Shown here piece after piece: positions 35,409 through 41,341 of a DNA stretch of 64,000 bases. The notes beneath the pieces are model-generated. The model saw nothing but the letters and a program-made list of their open reading frames with translations, ran no database searches and was not told the origin of the DNA. Position 1 is the first letter of the stretch, and the number at the start of each line of letters is the position of its first letter. Source of the stretch: Sedimentitalea xiamensis (GTDB lineage: Bacteria > Pseudomonadota > Alphaproteobacteria > Rhodobacterales > Rhodobacteraceae); contig NZ_JASNJE010000006.1 in the NCBI RefSeq assembly GCF_030164465.1, positions 142,786 to 206,785 on the forward strand, given 5' to 3'. The translations under genes and the position numbers were made by a program.

Positions 35409-35504
35409 CTCGAACGAAGGCAGGTGAGCCACCCACTAAAATTCGAACACTGACGTAGGCTACGATTTGCTGTCTGCGGATCTTCGACGAGAAGGCGTTC
35501 AGGG

Positions 35505-35571
35505 ATGTCGAAAAGGAAACAACACGCGCCCGAGTTCAAGGCGAAGGTGGGGCTGGAAGCGTTGAAGAGTG
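35505..35571 (+). pseudogene. IS3-family orfA fragment
   Basis: The first 22 codons (MSKRKQHAPEFKAKVGLEAL...) match the start of an IS3-family OrfA, a small HTH protein. Homology stops at 35571, where the end of an IS66-type element begins, so the gene was interrupted by that element and nothing of its 3' part is seen here. Confidence 0.7.
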
Positions 35572-36292
35572 GTAAGCATCCGGCGTCGGCCGCGGTCATG
35601 CTGCGCGTCGGTGTGCTGATGGCTGCCAATTCCAGGGCAGAAGATCGGTCACGCGTGATGCCGTTGTGTTGGGGAGCCGTGCGAGGACGTCAGCAAGCCA
35701 TGCTTGCGGGTCGATGTCGTTCATCTTTGCCGTGACGATCAAGGAGTACATGAAGGCTGCTCGGTCGCCGCTGCGCTCGGAGCCCGCGAAGAGCCAGGAC
35801 CTTCTTCCCAGTGCAATCCCGCGAAGTGCGCGCTCGGCTGCATTGTTGGTCAGGCAGATTCGCCCGTCGTTCAGGAAGAGCGTGAAGGCGTCCCAACGGT
35901 CCTTCTTGAACATGTAGGCGATCGCCTTGGCGACGGGGTTGTGCTTCGACATGGTGCCCTGCTCGGCCTGCATCCAGTCGTGCAGGTCCTCGACCAGTGG
36001 GCGGACCAGCCGGTGCTGGGCCTCGAGCCGGCTGGCGACGTCCAGGCCGTTGATCTCGCGCTCAACCTCAAAGATGGCGTCGATCTTCTTCACGGCTTCC
36101 AGCGCGACAGGCGATATGTCGTACGCGGGCTTCTTCTGGCGGGCGTTCTCCTTGATGTCCGCAAGCTCGAAGAACTTCCGTCGAGCATGGCTCCAGCAGA
36201 GAGCGCTCAGCACGGGGCCGGGATCACGCCCACCACGGTAGAGGTCGTTATAGCCGCCATAGGCGTCGGCCTGGAGAACGCCCTGGAAACAG
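35572..36292 (-). mobile_element. Truncated IS66-family element
   Basis: The sequence begins at 35572 with GTAAGC, the usual terminal hexamer of IS66 elements. The minus strand encodes the C-terminal part of the IS66 transposase (stop at 35596; GVLQADAYGGYNDLY, CWSHARRKFFELADIKENA, LTNNAAERALRGIALGRRSWLFAGSERSG, LPWNWQPSAHRRAA). The reading frame is intact from about 36292 down but lacks the N-terminal half, the zinc-finger part, tnpA and tnpB. It cannot move by itself. Confidence 0.85.
35596..36292 (-). pseudogene. IS66 transposase (tnpC), N-terminally truncated
   Basis: About 232 residues of the catalytic DDE_Tnp_IS66 domain and its C-terminal end remain. The conserved GVLQADAYGGYNDLYRG (containing one catalytic Asp) and NNAAERALR (containing the catalytic Glu) are kept; everything before residue FQGVLQ is lost and the DNA upstream reads as unrelated sequence. 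No start codon with a ribosome binding site is evident. Confidence 0.85.
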
Positions 36293-36417
36293 ACAATCCT
36301 GCAGCGCCGCCTGCAGCGCCAATCCGATACCGCCTGGACTGAAACTGAAACCGAACCAGAGCCTTGGCTGCGAAACGGCCCAGGGAGTCCGGAAAAGCCC
36401 GACGACGGAAAAGCCGG

Positions 36418-37776
36418 TTACGAATCCCGCCTCGCGCCGGGGTCCGGAGCATCGGTCGGCAACTTCAGAGAAGCTTGGAAACCGGAAAGGGCGCCCTGAG
36501 GCGGCGACTCCAGAACGAGCGAGCTACCGATCCGCTCCGCGATGGCGGCGACGATGGCGAGGCCGAGTCCGCTGCCGTCGGCGCCGGTGGTCGCCCGCTC
36601 AAAGCGCGCCGTCAGGCGATCAAGGGTGTCGCGCGGCAGGACGGGACCGTCGTTCGCGACCACCAGGTGGCCATCCGCCGTCAGGCTCACCCCGACCTGC
36701 ACATTCTCGGTTCCGTGCCGGAGGGCGTTTTCCACGAGGTTGCGGCACAGGATGGCGAAGGCGTCGGGGTCGATGTCCGACATGACGGCAGTGTCAGGCA
36801 GGTTCAGCGCGATGCGGCCCGGCGCGCTTGCGCGTCCGATATCGTCCACGACGATGCGCGCGACCGCCCTCAGGTCCGCGCTCCGGTCCATCCGCAGCCG
36901 TCCGCCTTCGGCCCGCGCAAGCTGCATGAGGCGTTCGGAAAGCCGGGTCAGGCGCTTGAGCGTCGCCTCTATCTCTGCCGCGCGCGCTTCGGTGGCAGTG
37001 TCGCTGGTCTCTGACCTGAGCCTTTGTGCCTGCGCGATGGCGCCCGCCAGCGGCGTCCGCAGCTCGTGTGCAGCGTTGGCGGCGAAGCTGCGTTCGGCCT
37101 CGAATGCGTCGCGTAACCTGGCCAGAAGGCTGTTCAGGGCTACGGCCAAGGGGGCGGTCTCTGTCGGCAAGCCCTCGGTAGGAACCTGCGACAGGTCGCG
37201 GGCATCACGCGCCTCCAGCTGCGCGCCGAACCGTCGCAGAGGATCGAGGCTGAAGCGGACAGCCAGGATGATCGCCGTCAAGGCGACCGGCAGCACGATC
37301 AGCAAGGGCAGGCCGAGGCCCATCTGGATTTCCCGCGCGACCGACATGCGATGCGCGAGAGGTTCCGCCACGGTGATGCGGACAGTGCCCTGAAGGGCGG
37401 CGTCGCTGTAGAGCCGGTGGGTTGCCGTCTGTCGAAACCCCTGACCGTCCCAAGGCGGGAACACGGCAGGGTCGGCCGCATGAGATTGCAGCAGGATGCG
37501 CCCTTCGGCATCGCGGATGAGGTAGGTGAAGAACTCGTCATGTTCCCGAATCGGCGCGAGCCGCTGCGTCACCCCCTGATCTTCCCGCCCGACGATATCG
37601 GTCACGGCCAGCGGCAGGATGCGCTCCGCCGTCTCCCGCAGCGCACTGTCGAAAACCTCGTCCAGCTCACCCCGCACGATCACCGCCGTGACCGTTGCGG
37701 CCAGCAGCCACAGCACCGTCAGCACCAGCCCGACCGAAAGGCCAAGCTGCGCCTGCAGGCTGCGCGGCATCTTCAT
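36418..37776 (-). CDS. QseC-like sensor histidine kinase
   Basis: The 452-residue inner-membrane kinase has two membrane helices (about residues 12-34 and 153-174) around a periplasmic sensor of the 2CSK_N type (VFDSALRETAERILPLAV ... EFFTYLIRDAEGRILLQS), a HAMP-like linker, the HisKA box with phospho-acceptor H237 (AANAAHELRTPLAGAIAQ), and HATPase motifs NLVENALRHG, ADGSGLGLAIVAAIAE. Its ATG overlaps the regulator stop by four bases. It is the likely sensor for the redox island to its right; the signal is unknown (QseC relatives respond to catechols or metals). Confidence 0.93.
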   Translation of the reverse strand: MKMPRSLQAQLGLSVGLVLTVLWLLAATVTAVIVRGELDEVFDSALRETAERILPLAVTDIVGREDQGVTQRLAPIREHDEFFTYLIRDAEGRILLQSHAADPAVFPPWDGQGFRQTATHRLYSDAALQGTVRITVAEPLAHRMSVAREIQMGLGLPLLIVLPVALTAIILAVRFSLDPLRRFGAQLEARDARDLSQVPTEGLPTETAPLAVALNSLLARLRDAFEAERSFAANAAHELRTPLAGAIAQAQRLRSETSDTATEARAAEIEATLKRLTRLSERLMQLARAEGGRLRMDRSADLRAVARIVVDDIGRASAPGRIALNLPDTAVMSDIDPDAFAILCRNLVENALRHGTENVQVGVSLTADGHLVVANDGPVLPRDTLDRLTARFERATTGADGSGLGLAIVAAIAERIGSSLVLESPPQGALSGFQASLKLPTDAPDPGARRDS

Positions 37777-38432
37777 GGTTTGCCCAGTCTGTAGCCCATG
37801 CCGCGTTCGGTCTCTATGACTGCGCTCCCCAGCTTCTTGCGCAGCCGGCTGACATGGACCTCGATCGTGTTGCTCTCCACTTCGGCGTCGAAGGTGTAGA
37901 GCTTCTCTTCCAGCTGCGCCTTGGACAGGAGTTGCCCGGGCCGCGCGAGGAAGGCTTCGAACAGGGCCCATTCGCGCGCGGTGAGCTGGACGGGCTGGCC
38001 GGCGCGATGAACGCTGCGCGCGGCGAGATCGATTTCCAGCGGCCCGTGGGTGACGATGGGATTCGGGTTGCCGCTATAGCGCCGGGCGACAGACCCGATC
38101 CGGGCGGACAATTCGGCCAGGTCGAAGGGCTTCACGAGGTAGTCGTCGGCGCCCGCGTTCAAGCCCTCGATACGGTCGGATACCTGGTCGAGCGCGGTCA
38201 GGATGATGACCGGCGTCACGTCGCCCCGCACCCGCAAGTTCTTGAGGAAGCCGATGCCACGCCCGTCGGGAAGCATCAGGTCGAGAAGGATCAGGTCGAA
38301 GGACGTTGTCTTCACCGCGTCGCCGGCGGCATCGAGCCGCGTGACCCAATCAACCGACTGACCATCGGCCGCGATCTGGTCGCGCACCGCGGCCCCCAGA
38401 ACCGTGTCGTCCTCGATCAGCAGAATGCGCAT
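37773..38432 (-). CDS. OmpR/PhoB-family response regulator (QseB-like)
   Basis: The 219-residue protein has a receiver domain (acidic pair in LIEDD, phospho-acceptor D51 in LILLDLMLPDGRG, Thr in ILTALD, Lys in LVKPFD) and a winged-helix DNA-binding domain (residues 125-219, LTAREWALFEAFLARPG, SNTIEVHVSRLRKKLG). I chose the ATG at 38432, giving MRILLIEDD. It is divergent from the PepSY gene at 38578, and the region between carries a perfect 17-bp inverted repeat, so autoregulation and control of the island are likely. Confidence 0.93.
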   Translation of the reverse strand: MRILLIEDDTVLGAAVRDQIAADGQSVDWVTRLDAAGDAVKTTSFDLILLDLMLPDGRGIGFLKNLRVRGDVTPVIILTALDQVSDRIEGLNAGADDYLVKPFDLAELSARIGSVARRYSGNPNPIVTHGPLEIDLAARSVHRAGQPVQLTAREWALFEAFLARPGQLLSKAQLEEKLYTFDAEVESNTIEVHVSRLRKKLGSAVIETERGMGYRLGKP

Positions 38433-38476
38433 CCTCGTTCCCGTCCTTTTCCGATGCCCCTCCATGATCAGACTGT

Positions 38477-38526
38477 CTGACAACAGCCTGAAGCGGGTGG
38501 ACCAGGCGCCTTCAGGCTGTTGTCAG
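38477..38526. promoter_or_regulatory. Perfect 17-bp inverted repeat in the divergent promoter (site A)
   Basis: CTGACAACAGCCTGAAG (38477-38493) and its exact inverse CTTCAGGCTGTTGTCAG (38510-38526) are separated by 16 bases, midway between the response regulator gene and the first PepSY gene. No T run follows on either strand, so it is not a terminator. The half element matches elements upstream of the genes at 39730 and 40441 (14 of 17 bases), which points to an operator for the adjacent response regulator. Confidence 0.8.
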
Positions 38527-38577
38527 CTTCGCCGTGCATGACCTGAATCAAGAGGTGAGCCACGAGGAGTTTGGCCC

Positions 38578-38904
38578 ATGAAGAAGACATTGACAATTCT
38601 CGGCTTTCTTACGTTCTTGCCAGCCGGTGTTGCACTTGCGGACGACGACTGCTTCGTGCCGATGGCGGATTGGCAGCCGCGAGACGCCGTCTCCCGGCTT
38701 GCCGAGCAGAATGGCTGGACGGTGCGCCGCATCAAGATCGACGACGGCTGCTACGAAATCGACGGCCGGGATGCCGAGGGGCTCCGGATCGAGGTGACGG
38801 TCCATCCGGAGACGCTTCAGGTGATCGAGTTCGAATACGAGGACGACGACGATCGTCGCAACAAAGACAGGGCGCGCGATCGCGAAGGAGGCAACAATGA
38901 CTGA
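38578..38904 (+). CDS. Periplasmic PepSY-domain protein 1
   Basis: The 108-residue protein has a signal peptide (cleavage near ALADDD) and a single PepSY domain (WQPRDAVSRLAEQNGWTVRRIKIDDGCYEIDGRDAEGLRIEVTVHPETLQVIEFEYEDDDD), with a very acidic then basic tail. Two Cys (25 and 58) are kept in the paralogue at 40441 and could form a disulfide. Small PepSY proteins of this type often sit beside cytochrome b561 genes; binding of metal or partner proteins is suspected. It overlaps the cytochrome b gene by eight bases. Confidence 0.88.
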   Translation: MKKTLTILGFLTFLPAGVALADDDCFVPMADWQPRDAVSRLAEQNGWTVRRIKIDDGCYEIDGRDAEGLRIEVTVHPETLQVIEFEYEDDDDRRNKDRARDREGGNND

Positions 38905-39562
38905 CGCAACCACCCATCAACCGCCGCAGATGAACACCGCGCCGACCGGCACGGTCCGGGTCTGGGATCCGCTGATCCGGATCTTCCATTGGAGTCTCGT
39001 CGTTGCCTTCATACTCGCCTGGCTGACAGCGGATGAGTGGCAGACCACGCACGAGGTCGCGGGCTATACGGTCGCGGGTCTTGTCGCATTCCGGCTGGTC
39101 TGGGGCTTTGCCGGCAGCCGCTACGCGCGCTTTGCCCAGTTCCTGAAGGGACCCGGCACAACGCTCGGCTATATCGGTGACATGATGCGAGGGCGCGAGC
39201 GGCGGCACCTCGGTCATAATCCGGCCGGTGCCGCCATGGTCGTCGCGCTGCTGGTGACGCTCTCGGGCACCGCCGTCACCGGCTGGCTCATGGAGGACGA
39301 GACCCGCGTGGCGATGCTGCCGGAGATGCCTGCCATCGTGGCACCGGCCTGGGCGGATGACGACGGGGACGCGCAGGGCCAGCGCGGCGGCGAGGAAGGC
39401 GCGCTGGAAGAGGTTCATGAAACACTTGCCAACCTGATGCTCTTGCTTGTTGCACTGCATGTGGGCGGGGTCGTGCTGGCGTCGTTCCGGCATCATGAAA
39501 ACCTTGCGCGTGCCATGGTCACAGGCGACAAGCGCGCCCGTGGCCCGGACGACATCGCCTGA
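38897..39562 (+). CDS. Cytochrome b561-type membrane protein
   Basis: The 221-residue protein has four membrane helices with heme-ligand type His in each key place: RIFHWSLVVAFILAW, TTHEVAGYTVAGLVAFRLVWGF, and VHETLANLMLLLVALHVGGVVLAS. It resembles the Ni,Fe-hydrogenase cytochrome b / DUF4405-like group, which passes electrons between quinone and a periplasmic partner. An unusual acidic Gly-rich loop (WADDDGDAQGQRGGEEG) lies before the last helix. It is cotranscribed with the PepSY gene, its likely partner. Confidence 0.9.
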   Translation: MTDATTHQPPQMNTAPTGTVRVWDPLIRIFHWSLVVAFILAWLTADEWQTTHEVAGYTVAGLVAFRLVWGFAGSRYARFAQFLKGPGTTLGYIGDMMRGRERRHLGHNPAGAAMVVALLVTLSGTAVTGWLMEDETRVAMLPEMPAIVAPAWADDDGDAQGQRGGEEGALEEVHETLANLMLLLVALHVGGVVLASFRHHENLARAMVTGDKRARGPDDIA

Positions 39563-39604
39563 CCTGCGCAGACCCCGAGACCGGCTGTCCGTTCGGCCGA
39601 CTCT

Positions 39605-39636
39605 GGCCCCGCTCTCCCCGGCGGGGCCCATTTCTT
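39605..39636 (+). terminator. Terminator after the PepSY-cytochrome b pair
   Basis: GGCCCCGC (39605-39612) pairs with GCGGGGCC (39621-39628) over an 8-base loop and is followed by CATTTCTT. It lies 43 bp beyond the cytochrome stop and directly before the next operator (site B). Confidence 0.7.
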
Positions 39637-39637
39637 G

Positions 39638-39687
39638 CTGACAGCAAACTGAAGCTTGAAACGCGGCCCTGTCAGGAAAGCATCAGG
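39638..39687 (+). promoter_or_regulatory. Tandem response-regulator site B
   Basis: CTGACAGCAAACTGAAG (39638-39654) is followed at a distance of 31 bases by CTGTCAGGAAAGCATCAGG (39669-39687). The 50-base block is 40/50 identical to site C with no gap. It ends 42 bases before the ATG of the gene at 39730, a place suited to an activator next to the -35 region. Confidence 0.72.
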
Positions 39688-39729
39688 CAGGACCGTCACA
39701 TTGGTCACATCAAGCAAGAGGAGGCTAAA

Positions 39730-40263
39730 ATGCAACAGATCCTGATCGTCGCCGCGGCCCTGACGGCCCTTGCCATTCCGGCCCATGCGACACCTTATGA
39801 AACCCCCTATGCCCTGAGTGCGGTGCATGCGGAGTTTCAGACCCGGCTGGAACATGCCGCCGAAACGCCAGGTGCAATCGGCGCGGCCGCCCGCGTGGCC
39901 GCCGATCTCATGACACGGCAAAACGCCGCGCAGGAACGGGTGGTCTTGCCGCTGCTTGGCTGGGCCGATGTGACGCCGGCACGCGGTATGAAGGCGTCGG
40001 CGGACTTGCCCGACCGGATGCGCATCGAGACGGAAGTGTCGCAACTCTATGACGGTGACGTGAACCTCGTGACGGCTTTGGTCGAGCTCTATGCAGCGGC
40101 GGATGAGGCCGGAGATTCCGAAACCGCACGTCTGGCAGAGACAATGATCTGGCACCAGACCAGCGACGCCGAAGTGCTCTACCCGGCAGCCCTGCTTGTC
40201 GAAGCGGCCATGCAGGCGCAGGTACCGTCTGCCGATCCGCACAAGCCCGGCACCGGCAACTGA
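39730..40263 (+). CDS. Secreted hemerythrin-like helical protein, degenerate metal site
   Basis: The 177-residue protein has a signal peptide (cleavage near AHATPYE) and an all-helical mature part. The stretch WHQTSDAEVLYPAALL fits the HHE/hemerythrin pattern HxxxDExxLYP, and QNAAQERVVLPLLG fits its first copy but with the His replaced by Gln or Asn. The metal site is therefore probably incomplete and the function is open (sensor, scaffold or heme/flavin partner). It has its own operator (site B) and a terminator behind it. Confidence 0.7.
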   Translation: MQQILIVAAALTALAIPAHATPYETPYALSAVHAEFQTRLEHAAETPGAIGAAARVAADLMTRQNAAQERVVLPLLGWADVTPARGMKASADLPDRMRIETEVSQLYDGDVNLVTALVELYAAADEAGDSETARLAETMIWHQTSDAEVLYPAALLVEAAMQAQVPSADPHKPGTGN

Positions 40264-40312
40264 GCTGGTGCAACGGACGGGTGGACGGTACGGGATCGTG
40301 CCAACAAACCTG

Positions 40313-40343
40313 AAAGGCCGGCTGCGTCAGCTGGCCTTTTCCT
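40313..40343 (+). terminator. Terminator after the hemerythrin-like gene
   Basis: AAAGGCCGGCTG (40313-40324) pairs with CAGCTGGCCTTT (40328-40339) with a single mismatch and a 3-base loop, followed by TTTTCCTTAT. It lies 50 bp after the stop codon and four bases before site C. Confidence 0.82.
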
Positions 40344-40346
40344 TAT

Positions 40347-40396
40347 CTGACAGGAAGCTGAAGCCGAAATCGCGCCGCTGTCAGGAAACCCTCAGG
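40347..40396 (+). promoter_or_regulatory. Tandem response-regulator site C
   Basis: CTGACAGGAAGCTGAAG (40347-40363) is followed 31 bases on by CTGTCAGGAAACCCTCAGG (40378-40396), the same arrangement as site B. It ends 44 bases before the ATG of the second PepSY gene and would control the operon PepSY2-DUF2271-reductase-apbE. Confidence 0.72.
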
Positions 40397-40440
40397 TCGG
40401 CCCTCCAGATAGGTTTCAGCAGACCAAAGGAGACCCTGCC

Positions 40441-40821
40441 ATGAAAATGACCCTGACAGCATTTGCTCTTGCAGCGCTTCTGCCCGCCGGTGCCGTGCTT
40501 GCCGATGATGACGATTGCAAAGCGCCCCGCGACACCTGGCAGCCGCGCGAGGCCGCGATGAAGATGGCCGAGCAAAACGGCTGGACCGTGCGCGACTTCG
40601 AGATCGACGATGGCTGCTTCGAGATCGAGGGCCGGGACCGGGAAGGCCGGGAGATCGAGGTGAAGCTTGATCCGGCGACACTGAAGGTTGTCGAGATGGA
40701 CTACGAGGATGACGACGACAACCGCGGCGGCGCCCGCAATCCCGCGCCCGCCGGTACCGTCGCGCCGCCGCAGAACGGTCTCTTCGGCAACGGCGCTCCG
40801 CCGCAGGTTCAGGTGAACTGA
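40441..40821 (+). CDS. Periplasmic PepSY-domain protein 2
   Basis: The 126-residue protein is a paralogue of the product of 38578 (shared WQPREA, AEQNGWTVR, IDDGCFEIEGRD, signal peptide ending in VLADDDD; Cys 26 and 59 kept). It differs by a Pro/Gly-rich C-terminal tail (PAPAGTVAPPQNGLFGNGAPP). It is the first gene of the operon that includes DUF2271, the flavoreductase and ApbE. The presence of one PepSY protein next to each membrane redox protein suggests a dedicated periplasmic partner for each. Confidence 0.88.
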   Translation: MKMTLTAFALAALLPAGAVLADDDDCKAPRDTWQPREAAMKMAEQNGWTVRDFEIDDGCFEIEGRDREGREIEVKLDPATLKVVEMDYEDDDDNRGGARNPAPAGTVAPPQNGLFGNGAPPQVQVN

Positions 40822-40859
40822 ACCGTTCTGCAGCACTTTCCCGAACAAGGATCAGCCCG

Positions 40860-41330
40860 ATGAAATCGCTTCTTGCAACGCTCGCGCTCACCACCGCGCT
40901 GACGCTTCCCGGCGTCGCCATGGCGCGGCCGGTGACGCTCACCACGACCCTCAACAACTACGGCGGCGACGGGGCCTATCTCGCCCTCTACGTCACCGAC
41001 GCCTCGGGCGCCTATGTTGGCAGCCTCTGGATGGCCGGCGGCAAGTCCAAGTACTATGAACATCTGAGCGACTGGTACCGCGCCACGGGCGGCGACACCG
41101 CGCAGGTGAACGGCATCACCGGCGCCAGCGTCGGCGCGGGGCGCACGCTCGAGATCACCCTCGACCTGGCCGACGCGCTCTTCGATGCCGGTTATACGCT
41201 CCACATCGACGCCGCCGTCGAGGAGATGCGCGACAGCCCGAACGAGGTGGCGGTGCCGCTCACCGCCGATGGCGCGGGCACGCCGGTACGCGGCCGCCGC
41301 TACATCGCCAGCTTCGCCTACGACATGTGA
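40860..41330 (+). CDS. DUF2271 periplasmic protein, candidate flavinylation target
   Basis: The 156-residue protein has a signal peptide (cleavage near AMARPV) and a beta-rich DUF2271 domain (TLTTTLNNYGGDGAYLALYVTDASGAYVGSLWMAGG). Residues 84-90, NGITGAS, resemble the ApbE target motif (D/N-G-x-S/T-G-A-S/T), in which the last Ser/Thr receives FMN by a phosphoester; the acceptor here would be Ser90. The ApbE gene lies two genes downstream in the same operon. I infer that this is a flavin-carrying electron acceptor of the fused reductase. Confidence 0.85.
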   Translation: MKSLLATLALTTALTLPGVAMARPVTLTTTLNNYGGDGAYLALYVTDASGAYVGSLWMAGGKSKYYEHLSDWYRATGGDTAQVNGITGASVGAGRTLEITLDLADALFDAGYTLHIDAAVEEMRDSPNEVAVPLTADGAGTPVRGRRYIASFAYDM

Positions 41331-41341
41331 GGAGCGGGTCC

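Noticed and set aside
35505..35735. A 76-residue protein of its own
   Set aside because: Only the first 22 codons match IS3 OrfA; the rest is read through the end of the IS66 remnant on the opposite strand.
38477..38526. Inverted repeat read as a terminator
   Set aside because: It is central in a divergent promoter, has a 16-base loop and no T run, and its half elements recur at two other promoters; operator is the better reading.
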